DNA of 16,186 nucleotides from Caldisericota bacterium (GTDB lineage Bacteria > Caldisericota > Caldisericia > Cryosericales > Cryosericaceae). Of this stretch, positions 1 to 7,269 are shown one piece after another (position 1 is the first letter of the stretch; every line of letters begins with the position of its first letter). Made by a program: the position numbers and the translations under genes. Where the stretch lies: the NCBI GenBank assembly GCA_026390195.1, contig JAPLGK010000208.1, forward strand, positions 1 to 16,186. Reading direction: 5' to 3'. Below the pieces are notes generated by a model. That model made no database searches, had not been told where the DNA came from, and worked only from the letters and a program-made list of their open reading frames with translations.

Positions 1-2
1 AT

Positions 3-182
3 CTCCAGCAGAAGGTGAACGACCTTCAACAGCAGCTAGCAGTGCTGGCGGCACAAACGCAGGCGACCGTGACGGCAGAGGAACAGGCTGCCCGGGCGAA
101 GTACCTGGCAGTGGAAGCGAAATTGCTGCGTCCGAAGGTCAACAATATCGTCGTCAAGCGGGTAGGCGTCGTCTTCCGCTAG
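3..182 (+). CDS. C-terminal end of an unidentified coiled-coil protein (5' partial)
   Basis: The gene enters from the left edge. The third frame is open from position 3 to a TAG at 180-182 and gives 59 residues. The first 45 or so are Gln/Ala/Leu/Glu-rich with heptad-like spacing (LQQKVNDLQQQLAVL, then alanine-rich helix), as in a coiled coil. The end is a short basic, beta-like tail (VVKRVGVVFR). The other two forward frames do not look like protein here. A perfect hairpin follows 25 bases after the stop, which fits a gene end. I do not recognise the family, because too little is visible; it could be the C-terminus of an envelope, adaptor or phage-like structural protein. Confidence 0.6.
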   Translation, partial: LQQKVNDLQQQLAVLAAQTQATVTAEEQAARAKYLAVEAKLLRPKVNNIVVKRVGVVFR

Positions 183-207
183 ACGCCGTAACATTTTCAC
201 TGGTGAA

Positions 208-242
208 TCTGCCCGGTCCCGTGGTTGACGGGACCGGGCAGA
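208..242. terminator. Perfect 15-bp hairpin between convergent genes
   Basis: The left arm TCTGCCCGGTCCCGT (208-222) and right arm ACGGGACCGGGCAGA (228-242) pair perfectly around the loop GGTTG. It lies between the stop of the plus-strand gene (182) and the stop of the minus-strand kinase (269), so it can serve both directions. Neither side has a good T-tract, so a classical intrinsic terminator is not assured; it may instead protect 3' ends. Confidence 0.6.
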
Positions 243-268
243 CGCTTTGCAGGGAGACCGGTGGCAAC

Positions 269-2899
269 TCAGGACGGCTGGTCTGCCAGTGCGTCGGTGA
301 CTGCAGTGATAAGGTCCTGCATGTGATACGGCTTCTGTACGTAGCCGACCATGCCTGCATCGAGGGTATCCTGCGCGTGTCCATCCAGACCGTAGCCCGT
401 CGACAGGATGGCGCGCACGGCGGGATCGATAGCCTTGAGGGCTTTGAAGCATTCCTGACCATCCTTGCCGGGCATGACCATGTCGATGATGACGAGGTCG
501 GCTTCGTGGGGATGCGCGCGGTACCATGTGACCGCCTCTGTGGCACCGGCGGCAGTGACAACGTTGTATCCGGCCCGGCGCAGCATCTCGCGCGCCAACT
601 TGCGGACGACTTCTTCGTCATCGACGACCAGGATCCGCCCGTGGCCAGAACGCGTGAGATCCGCAGGGTGGACCGCTGCAGGGACGACGTCGGTCGCCGG
701 GATGTACACGGTAAACGTGGTCCCCTTGCCGATGTCGCTCTCGACGTCGATGAACCCCCGATGTGCCTTCACGATCCCATACACCATAGCCAGTCCCATA
801 CCGGTCCCCTTGTCCACGGCCTTGGTTGTGAAGAAGGGCTCGAAGATGCGGCGGAGGTTCTTCTTCTCGATGCCAACGCCAGTGTCCGAGACGGACAGTG
901 CGACGAACACGCCCGGGCTCGCTCCAGGATGAGCGACGAGGCGCTCGGCGTCGAGGACCTGGCGCCAAGTCCGGAACGTCAGGCTCCCACCCTGCGGCAT
1001 TGCGTCGCGCCCGTTGATGGCCAAGTTGAGGGCGACTTGCTGGAGTTGTCCGGGATCTCCTAGGACGGTCGCCTGGTCCGTATTGAAGTGTTCGGTCACA
1101 CTGATGTTCTTGTTGACCGTTCGGGTGAGAAGCGACACGACCTCGAGGATGGTGCTGTTGATGTCGACGGCGGTGTTCTGGCGTTTGCCCCGCCTCGCGA
1201 AGCTCAGCAGCTGTTTGGTGAGTTCGGCAGCTCGCTCGGCCGCCTGCTGGATGACATGCAGACCCTCCTGCATGGTACTCCCCGGAGCGGCGTCCGGCTC
1301 CAGCATATTGGCATATCCCAGGATGCCCGTCAGGATGTTGTTGAAATCGTGGGCGACACCACCAGCAAGGAGTCCGATCCCTTCCAGCTTCTGGGACTGG
1401 CGCAACTGCTCCTCGAGAGCAGCCTCCTGTGTGATGTCACGCCCGACGTAGGTGTAGTTTGCGACCTTGTCGCCGGGGCCTCGGACGGGACTGACCGTCA
1501 AGTCGAGTTCCACCAGGCTGCCATCCTTGCGAGCGCTGGTGATCTTCTTCTTCCAGCTGTCGTAGGTGGTCAGGTGTTCCTGTTCGCGCCGTTCGAGAGG
1601 TGCTGCAACCTCGTCACCCAGGAGTTCTCGGATGTTGTGTCCTGTGCTGTCCGCGTCCGGGAACCCGGTGGCATGCTCGAATGCAGGGTTGATGTACGTA
1701 ATGACGCCGTCGGGATCTGTGATGGCGATGGCCTCGGAGGCCTGTTCGATGGCGGTAGCCAGGCGAAGAGCCCTGGCCTCGGCCCGTTCGCGCCGGACAT
1801 CATTGACCCCAAGGAAGGCGATGCCCAGCACCAGCAGCAGCATGACCACGGCAGTGAGGACGACCAGCGAGCGGTTGGTGTCCAGGATGGTGACGGGGCG
1901 GTTGATCACCGTGGTCCCGACAGGAAGGCTGGACACTGGAATGCCGAATGCCTCCAGTCTGTTCCAGTCGAATGCCGTGCACGTCGACTGCCTGGTCACC
2001 ACTGGGATTGAACCGGCAGGCTCACCGGCCAGAACGCGGACAGCGAGTTCGCCCGCTTTTGTACCCTGCATCTGAGGACTTGTGAGCACGCCGCCGACGA
2101 TTCCTTGACCCAGGCCCTGTTCATAGATGCCGTAAATTGGGAGCGCCGTGTGCCGGGCAAGTTCAGCGGTGAATGCCGGTATGTCTGTGAACACGCCGCC
2201 CTCGTCACCGGTGAAGGGGGCAGCCAGGATGATGGTACCGCCAGGGAGTGCCGCCACAGTGTCCATGACCTCTGCGACTGTTGCGTCAAGGGAGAACGTA
2301 AACGCAGCGCGGTCCTGAAACTCTGGGATGGCGCTCTGGATAGTCCGGCGAATGGCAAGGCCTGTCTCAGTGAAGTCGGTGATGACGTAGACATTGGTGG
2401 CGTGCGCATGCAGCCTGAGCGCCAGAGCGAGTGTTCCATTGGGGTCGATCTCCTCGGCCACACCGGTCACATCCTTCGCCCCCCTGAGCAGAGACGACTG
2501 ATAGTCGTTGATGCCGCAGAACACAATGGGTACGCCGGCAAACAGACTGCTGCGGTGGTCCAGCGCAAAGTCCAGCGCCGGATTGTCAGTGACGATCAGG
2601 ACGTCGGGTTTGCTGGCGCCATAGCGGGTCTGCAGCAGCTTCTCGACCTGATCGAGGTTCTCCTGCGAGGGGAACCGGCGCCAGTCGAGGTACTCTGCAG
2701 AGAGCTGGATGGACGACGAGTCACCGAGGACACTGCGGATCCCTGTGACCTCACCGTCCGTCCAGGAGTAGCCCTGCTGGTAGGAGTTGAGGATGAGGAC
2801 ACTGCTGGGAGGCGCTGCGGCAACATCTGACGGAATCCCCAGCATTGCTGCGACAACAGCAGTCAAAACGACCAGCGTGAGCAGACGGGGGGCCTTCAC
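269..2899 (-). CDS. Hybrid sensor histidine kinase with periplasmic ABC-substrate-binding-like sensor, PAS and C-terminal receiver
   Basis: This is a membrane sensor kinase of 876 residues from the GTG at 2899. An N-terminal signal/anchor (about 5-26, ending VAAA) leads into a periplasmic domain (about 33-340) that opens VLILNSYQQGYSWTD, typical of the ABC_sub_bind/TrpX-like sensors. A second membrane helix spans about 343-365. PAS follows (about 380-495), then HisKA with phospho-acceptor His517 in AHDFNN, HATPase_c (N-box Asn629, DTGVG at 672-676, GTGMGL at 698-703) and a receiver (acidic pair Asp760/761, phospho-acceptor Asp806, Lys856). All catalytic residues are present. Start choice: GGAGGA lies 7 bases before GTG 2899 and gives a clean signal sequence. 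An open extension to GTG 2944 adds 15 Trp/Arg-rich residues and has no clear ribosome site. It is the last gene of the leftward operon. The ligand is unknown; a small organic molecule is likely by family. Confidence 0.9.
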   Translation of the reverse strand: MKAPRLLTLVVLTAVVAAMLGIPSDVAAAPPSSVLILNSYQQGYSWTDGEVTGIRSVLGDSSSIQLSAEYLDWRRFPSQENLDQVEKLLQTRYGASKPDVLIVTDNPALDFALDHRSSLFAGVPIVFCGINDYQSSLLRGAKDVTGVAEEIDPNGTLALALRLHAHATNVYVITDFTETGLAIRRTIQSAIPEFQDRAAFTFSLDATVAEVMDTVAALPGGTIILAAPFTGDEGGVFTDIPAFTAELARHTALPIYGIYEQGLGQGIVGGVLTSPQMQGTKAGELAVRVLAGEPAGSIPVVTRQSTCTAFDWNRLEAFGIPVSSLPVGTTVINRPVTILDTNRSLVVLTAVVMLLLVLGIAFLGVNDVRRERAEARALRLATAIEQASEAIAITDPDGVITYINPAFEHATGFPDADSTGHNIRELLGDEVAAPLERREQEHLTTYDSWKKKITSARKDGSLVELDLTVSPVRGPGDKVANYTYVGRDITQEAALEEQLRQSQKLEGIGLLAGGVAHDFNNILTGILGYANMLEPDAAPGSTMQEGLHVIQQAAERAAELTKQLLSFARRGKRQNTAVDINSTILEVVSLLTRTVNKNISVTEHFNTDQATVLGDPGQLQQVALNLAINGRDAMPQGGSLTFRTWRQVLDAERLVAHPGASPGVFVALSVSDTGVGIEKKNLRRIFEPFFTTKAVDKGTGMGLAMVYGIVKAHRGFIDVESDIGKGTTFTVYIPATDVVPAAVHPADLTRSGHGRILVVDDEEVVRKLAREMLRRAGYNVVTAAGATEAVTWYRAHPHEADLVIIDMVMPGKDGQECFKALKAIDPAVRAILSTGYGLDGHAQDTLDAGMVGYVQKPYHMQDLITAVTDALADQPS

Positions 2900-2970
2900 G
2901 CGCATTCCTCCGAGCCGCCATCGCCAGGGAACGAACAACCACACACGACCATTGTGACGCTCAGGCTCTG

Positions 2971-3105
2971 CTATTCAAGAGGGGCGCTGCGTGGCGAGAG
3001 CTGCTGCAAGCCCCTCAAGTCATATGGTTTCGCGAGGATGCCCTCGAACTGGTGGTTTTTGTGGTCTGCCATGACGGCATCCAGCAACCTGTCGACGTCA
3101 GACAT
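2971..3105 (-). pseudogene. Orphan C-terminal tail of a receiver domain (remnant of a lost hybrid kinase or regulator)
   Basis: A 44-codon open frame (ATG 3105, TAG 2971-2973) starts inside the end of the upstream kinase gene: its ATG and that gene's TGA form ATGTCTGA. From residue 11 it reads VMADHKNHQFEGILAKPY, which matches the end of the upstream kinase's own receiver, VMAQYRSYQFDAVLAKPY, at 10 of 18 positions, with most of the rest conservative. The motif is the receiver beta5 Lys-Pro-Tyr region. The rest of the receiver, including the phospho-acceptor Asp, is absent. No Shine-Dalgarno precedes the ATG. I infer a decayed leftover of a neighbouring hybrid kinase; a reinitiated short peptide is possible but unlikely. 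Confidence 0.55.
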
Positions 3106-6007
3106 CAGTACCGAGGATGGACTGCTGGTCGGCGAGGGACGCGAGGACAGACGTCAATTCAGTGAAGCTGTAGGGTTTTGCCAGGACAGCGTCGAACTGG
3201 TAGGAACGGTACTGAGCCATGACGGGGTCGTTCGCGTATCCGCTCGAGGCGATGAGGCGCGCCGTCGTGCGCTGGGCGCGGAGGGCCATGACCGCCTCTT
3301 CGCCACCCATGCCGCCTGGGATCGTCAGGTCCATGATGATGATGCTGAAAGGCCGGCCGGCTGTACGGGCCGCTGCATCCGCACGAAGTGCGCTGGCCCC
3401 GTCAAGGACAGCTTCTGCCTCATATCCGAGTTTCTTCAGCATCGCGACTGCCACCTGTCGCACCGTGGGTTCGTCGTCCATGACCAGGACACGGCCGTGT
3501 CCGCTGAACCAGGGCGCTGTCTCAAACGACTGACCGGATTGATCAGCAGGGGCAGCCGGCAGGAAGATCGAGAAGGTCGTGCCGGCACCTGGTGTCGAGG
3601 CAACGCCGATGTATCCGTCATGCTTGTGGACGATGGCATAGGACGTCGCCAGGCCAAGGCCGCTGCCGCGGCGCTTCGTACTGAAGAACGGATCGAAGAT
3701 CCTGCGAAGGTCCGTCTCGGCGATCCCTACGCCAGTGTCGCTGAGGTCGATGCGAACATAATCGCCCGGAGCCAGGTCTGGGTACGCGCCTTCGTCTACG
3801 GTGACGTTGCGTGCAATGACGGAAATCGTCCCTCCGGCAGGCATCGCCTCGTCAGCGTTGATGACGATGTTGGAGAAGACCTGAGACAGCTGCCCCTTGT
3901 CGACGCTTGCCCACCACAGATCCGCGGGCAGGTCGAAACAAGCCGAAACGTCAGAACCGCGCAAGGCGAAGCTGACAGCTTCCCGCAGGATATGAGCAAG
4001 GTCCTGGACGGAACAGACGGGAGCCCCTCCCTTCGCGAATGTCAGCAACTGCTGCGTCAGCCCACGGGCCTGGAGGACCTCCCGCTCGGCTTCCTCTAGG
4101 AGTTCGCGGGAGTGGCCCGTGTCATCCTCGATGCGCGCGAGATTGATGTTGCCGATGATACCAGTCATCATGTTGTTGAAATCATGCGCGATGCCACCCG
4201 CAAGGACGCCCAGCGATTCCAGCTTGTCCATCCGCTGGAGCTCACTTTCGAGACGTAGCCGTTCAGTGATGTCGCGGGCGATGAACAGAACGACTGTCCG
4301 ATCCTCCAGCGGGAACACGCTTGCGCTCACCTCCGTCCTGATATGATGGCCGTCACGGGCCTTCAGTTCCATCGCGAAGGTTGTCTTCCCCTGTTCCTTC
4401 AACTGGCGCGCCATTTGTTCCATGGTACCGGGGGTCGGACCGACCACGATGTCGCCAACATCCATGTGTCGCAATTCCTCGCGCGTGCAGCCTACCCACC
4501 GACAGGCGACGTCGTTGGCCTCGATGAACTGGCCCATCGTGCCATCCGCGTTGAGAACGTGGAGGAGGATGGCGTCCTGGGCCTGGTTGAACAACACCTT
4601 GAACTTGAGTTCACTGGCCTGCAATGCGCGTTCCGCGCGGACACGGTCGGTGACGTCGACCATCGCGACAAGTACTCTGCGTAGATTCTCCTCACCACCT
4701 GGTGCGACCATCCAGTGCATCGAAATGAAGAGGGGTTTACCGTGCGCGGTCGAGGCAGCCCCTTCCCATTGGAAGGAGAGGTCCCCGCCGGCGATGTGGA
4801 CGAGTTCGAGCTCGAAGCGCTCGAGGGCCTCGTCAGGCATGCTGGACATGAGAGAGCCGAGCAGTTCACTCTTCTGGCTGGTACCGGTGAGTCTGAGGGC
4901 TGTACGGTTGACATCGATGACACGGACGAGCGATGCGAGTTCCCGGACGACCTCGGGGTGGGAGTGCAGCCACAAGGCGACGTCTCCCGTTCCCGGCGGA
5001 AACACCTGCTTCAGACGCTTGCTGAGTTCGGAGAAATCCTCCTCCCAGAGAGCGACAGGGGAGTCTTCGAATAGGGACCGATAGCGCAGTTCACTCTCCC
5101 GGATGGATACTGCGGCACGTCGACGATCGATGGCGATCGCAATCTGGTCACCGACAAATGACAGCACGTTGCGGTCATCCTCCGTGTATCGATAGGAGCC
5201 ATGGTAGACCTGGACAGCGATGACCCCGATTGCTGTCCCCTTCAGCCGCAGCGGGACACCGAGCCAGCTGATGGGAGGTGTTCCCGTAGGGGTGACGCTT
5301 CCCGACCTGACTGGTTCCGCTTCGCTGAACTCGCTCATGAGCAGCGGTGTGCCGGTGCGTAGGACGTATGCCGTCAACCCTGTCTCGGCCATCTGAGGGT
5401 CGGGGGGCACGACGTCATACTCGTCGACATAGTACGGATACGCGATGAACCCCGTCTTCGGATCCCTGAGTGCAAGGTACAGGTTCTCTGACGGCATCAA
5501 CTCGGCGACGATATGGTGGATGCGCTCGTACAACTGCTGCAGGTTCTCCGCGGATGTCGCCGCATGAGAGATGCGGTACGTGGCATCCTGGACCAGGCGC
5601 GCATGGACGGGTTCCTCGATGTCGACGATGCTGCCCTCGATGACGAGTCTCCCATCAGGCATCACCAGCGGGCGCCCTTGCTCCCAAACGGCTCGCTCAG
5701 TGCCGTCGGGCTGGCTGAGGTGGTACTCGAGATGGAAGGGTTCTCTCCCGTCGACCGCGGCCGTGACGGTTTCGATGTAGCGAGACGCGTCGTCGGGGTG
5801 CATTGTCTCCACGAGAATCTCCGGTTTCCCGACGAGGTCCTCGGCTGAGCGGCCAAAGATGCGCTCATACCCTCCGCCGACAATCTCGAAGATGAACGGG
5901 GGTTGGGCAGAGGCGCGGTAGACCATACCGGGCAGACTTGCCATCAGCCGGGTTAACTCCTCGTCGTTTGCTCCACCCTCCGTGACCGGCACGTCCCTGT
6001 GGCTCAT
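3098..6007 (-). CDS. Soluble hybrid histidine kinase, PAS-GAF-PAS-PAS-HisKA-HATPase-receiver
   Basis: This is a cytosolic phosphorelay kinase of 969 residues with no membrane helix. Domains in order: PAS (about 15-131), GAF (about 155-297), PAS (about 305-455), PAS (about 462-582), HisKA with His608 in AHDFNN, HATPase_c (N-box Asn717, DTGVG at 757-761, GSGLGL at 781-786) and receiver (Asp844/845, phospho-acceptor Asp893 in MDLTIPGGMGG, Lys944). The MDLTIPGGMGG class of receiver is common in PAS-rich hybrid kinases of Deltaproteobacteria and methanogens. The ATG at 6007 overlaps the TGA of the upstream small membrane protein as ATGA, with GAGG a few bases upstream, so translation is probably coupled. 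An open extension to 6073 is Arg-rich and lies inside the upstream gene, so I rejected it. The signal is unknown; nothing shows a haem or flavin ligand. Confidence 0.9.
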   Translation of the reverse strand: MSHRDVPVTEGGANDEELTRLMASLPGMVYRASAQPPFIFEIVGGGYERIFGRSAEDLVGKPEILVETMHPDDASRYIETVTAAVDGREPFHLEYHLSQPDGTERAVWEQGRPLVMPDGRLVIEGSIVDIEEPVHARLVQDATYRISHAATSAENLQQLYERIHHIVAELMPSENLYLALRDPKTGFIAYPYYVDEYDVVPPDPQMAETGLTAYVLRTGTPLLMSEFSEAEPVRSGSVTPTGTPPISWLGVPLRLKGTAIGVIAVQVYHGSYRYTEDDRNVLSFVGDQIAIAIDRRRAAVSIRESELRYRSLFEDSPVALWEEDFSELSKRLKQVFPPGTGDVALWLHSHPEVVRELASLVRVIDVNRTALRLTGTSQKSELLGSLMSSMPDEALERFELELVHIAGGDLSFQWEGAASTAHGKPLFISMHWMVAPGGEENLRRVLVAMVDVTDRVRAERALQASELKFKVLFNQAQDAILLHVLNADGTMGQFIEANDVACRWVGCTREELRHMDVGDIVVGPTPGTMEQMARQLKEQGKTTFAMELKARDGHHIRTEVSASVFPLEDRTVVLFIARDITERLRLESELQRMDKLESLGVLAGGIAHDFNNMMTGIIGNINLARIEDDTGHSRELLEEAEREVLQARGLTQQLLTFAKGGAPVCSVQDLAHILREAVSFALRGSDVSACFDLPADLWWASVDKGQLSQVFSNIVINADEAMPAGGTISVIARNVTVDEGAYPDLAPGDYVRIDLSDTGVGIAETDLRRIFDPFFSTKRRGSGLGLATSYAIVHKHDGYIGVASTPGAGTTFSIFLPAAPADQSGQSFETAPWFSGHGRVLVMDDEPTVRQVAVAMLKKLGYEAEAVLDGASALRADAAARTAGRPFSIIIMDLTIPGGMGGEEAVMALRAQRTTARLIASSGYANDPVMAQYRSYQFDAVLAKPYSFTELTSVLASLADQQSILGTDV

Positions 6008-6300
6008 CCCAGCCTCATCACCACGAGTGTCCACAGGTCGACGGCGACGACGATGAGGGTTGCCGGGACCCATGACGTCACATAGACGGCTGCGCGCACG
6101 GAATGCCCGGTTCTGGAGGACGCCAGCAGGTCAAGGACAAACCACACCACGGCTGCTATCGACAGCGCCATCGAGAGAGCATTGCTCGCGAAGGACAGCA
6201 AGCCGCTCGGAAGGACGAACAGCCATCCATCGAAGACCGAATTGAGGACAGCAAGAACAAACGCAGCCAGCAGCAAACACCACCTTGATTGCTTACGCAC
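6004..6300 (-). CDS. Small three-helix membrane protein, translationally coupled to the hybrid kinase
   Basis: I do not recognise a family. From the GTG at 6300 the protein has 98 residues: a short basic N-terminus (MRKQSRW), hydrophobic segments at about 8-31, 41-60 and 70-94, and a short C-terminus (VVMRLG). The start is set by a strong GGAGGAG eight bases upstream. The frame stays open to 6561, but that extension contains the ribosome site and the promoter region and looks non-coding. Its TGA overlaps the ATG of the soluble PAS/GAF kinase (ATGA), so the two proteins are probably made together. This suggests, but does not prove, a membrane partner or input module for that kinase. The N-terminal Lys/Arg residues predict a cytoplasmic N-terminus. 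Confidence 0.7.
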   Translation of the reverse strand: MRKQSRWCLLLAAFVLAVLNSVFDGWLFVLPSGLLSFASNALSMALSIAAVVWFVLDLLASSRTGHSVRAAVYVTSWVPATLIVVAVDLWTLVVMRLG

Positions 6301-6326
6301 TACCAAGTCTCCTCCACATAGTTGAC

Positions 6327-6354
6327 AGTATGGTAGAGAACCCGCTGCGTTCAA
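6327..6354 (-). promoter_or_regulatory. Possible promoter of the leftward kinase operon
   Basis: On the minus strand TTGAAC (6354-6349) is followed after 16 bases by CATACT (6332-6327). Transcription would start near 6320, giving a leader of about 20 bases that includes the GGAGGAG ribosome site of the gene starting at 6300. The -10 matches the consensus at only four of six positions. Confidence 0.35.
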
Positions 6355-6540
6355 GGAGAGCTGCGATAGCACGCCGACAACGATTGTCAGGATTCGTCTG
6401 CGGCCACTCGTCCGGGCAAGGCTGGCCTTAATGGTGGCCGGCTGTCGTTGCGTGTGCACGCCGTCAGCTAACTCAAGGGGACATTGCGGGTTGTGTGTGC
6501 CACGCCTGCAGTCAGTGGACAACATCTCGCACGTGACCGT

Positions 6541-6568
6541 TTGCATTGAGCCTTTGGTCACCTATACT
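6541..6568 (+). promoter_or_regulatory. sigma70-type promoter of the TetR-ABC operon
   Basis: TTGCAT (6541-6546), a 16-base spacer and TATACT (6563-6568) form a good -35/-10 pair. The start would lie near 6575, about 50 bases before the TetR ATG. Confidence 0.6.
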
Positions 6569-6597
6569 CTGACAAGCTTGGGCGAGTGCTCAGAAAA

Positions 6598-6611
6598 TGA
6601 GTGAACATTCA
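6598..6611. promoter_or_regulatory. Candidate TetR-family operator in the leader
   Basis: TGAGTGAACATTCA is an imperfect palindrome (TGAGTG / AA / CATTCA, five of six half-site positions matching). It sits between the transcription start and the AGGAAGGAG ribosome site. Many TetR-family operators are TGAATG...CATTCA-like, so autorepression here is plausible. A nearby GAGTGCTCA (6584-6592) partly repeats GAGTGAACA (6600-6608). Confidence 0.35.
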
Positions 6612-6624
6612 GGAAGGAGTCACG

Positions 6625-7269
6625 ATGAGACACGAACAGCATCAGGATACACTGTCCAGGCGCGACCGCCGTATCGAGCGCCGACAGGAGGAGATCCTCG
6701 AGGCGGCTGCCTCGGTCTTCGCCGCCGAGGGATACGCGCAGGCCACGACTAGGGAGATCGCGGCGGCGGCCGACATCGCCGAAGGCAGCCTGTACAACTA
6801 TTTTGCCAGCAAACGCGACATCCTTGTGGCGATCATCTCGCGGTCACCGTCACCTATCGACCGTCTGTGGGCGGAAGCCGAAAACCTGGCGGACCGCGAT
6901 GGGTTCATCGGGCTCGTCGAGCGAGCCCTTCTGGCGCCCGCTCCTGAGCAGCCATGGATACGTACGGTCACCAAGGAAGCGTGGACGGATGACGAGCTGT
7001 TCCGCGAATACCAGGCGGACCATGTGCGGGAGACAGTCACCCGTGTCGCGCGTCTTATCGAACGCGGCATCGAAGCCGGATGGCTGCGCCCGGTTGACCC
7101 GGAGCACGTTGCGCAGGCCCTTGTCGGCACGCTTATGGCCTCCATGATGCTGTTGCTGCGCCACACCCGCGGCTCCGAGGAGCCAGGCGAACGGGAGCAG
7201 GCGGCGCGCGCGACAGCCGATCTCCTGCTGTTCGGACTGATGAAGCCGGAAGGAACGCCACATGCATAA
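6625..7269 (+). CDS. TetR/AcrR-family transcriptional regulator
   Basis: A DNA-binding repressor of 214 residues, a normal TetR length. The N-terminal helix-turn-helix spans about residues 20-68; ILEAAASVFAAEGYAQATT followed by REIAAAADIAEGSLYNYFASK is the classic TetR_N signature. The rest is the helical ligand-binding and dimerisation domain. ATG 6625 is chosen because AGGAAGGAG ends five bases upstream; the frame also opens at a GTG at 6601, but that would translate the ribosome site and the candidate operator. Its stop overlaps the start of the first ABC gene by 8 bases (ATGCATAA), so regulator and exporter form one transcript. By family logic it represses its own operon until a substrate of the exporter binds. 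It could also act on the divergent kinase operon, for which I see no site. Confidence 0.9.
   Translation: MRHEQHQDTLSRRDRRIERRQEEILEAAASVFAAEGYAQATTREIAAAADIAEGSLYNYFASKRDILVAIISRSPSPIDRLWAEAENLADRDGFIGLVERALLAPAPEQPWIRTVTKEAWTDDELFREYQADHVRETVTRVARLIERGIEAGWLRPVDPEHVAQALVGTLMASMMLLLRHTRGSEEPGEREQAARATADLLLFGLMKPEGTPHA

Larger units (their letters stand above)
6301..6624. other. Divergent control region between the kinase operon and the TetR-ABC cluster
   Basis: This 324-base stretch holds no convincing gene. It separates the leftward operon (first codon 6300) from the rightward TetR gene (ATG 6625). It contains a clear rightward promoter (6541-6568), a possible leftward promoter (6327-6354) and a candidate operator (6598-6611). 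It also has a palindrome GCGTGTGCACGC at 6450-6461 and an imperfect inverted repeat GCTGGCC/GGCCGGC at 6421-6427 and 6436-6442. The minus frame that is open across it reads as translated control sequence rather than protein. Confidence 0.6.

Noticed and set aside
203..1063. Long plus-strand open frame opposite the first kinase (also 1088-2011 and 2105-2830)
   Set aside because: These are antisense to clear kinase domains and arise from GC-rich codon bias. They show no domain, have acidic or odd composition, and lack ribosome sites.
6008..6073. Arg-rich extension (GPGNPHRRRRR...) of the PAS/GAF kinase start
   Set aside because: It lies inside the small membrane protein gene, while the ATG at 6007 has a ribosome site and an ATGA overlap.
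6301..6561. N-terminal extension of the small membrane protein with an apparent zinc-ribbon-like CQLCGG motif
   Set aside because: The CysGlyGly codons are read straight through the GGAGGAG ribosome site of the GTG at 6300. The rest covers the promoter region and is not protein-like.
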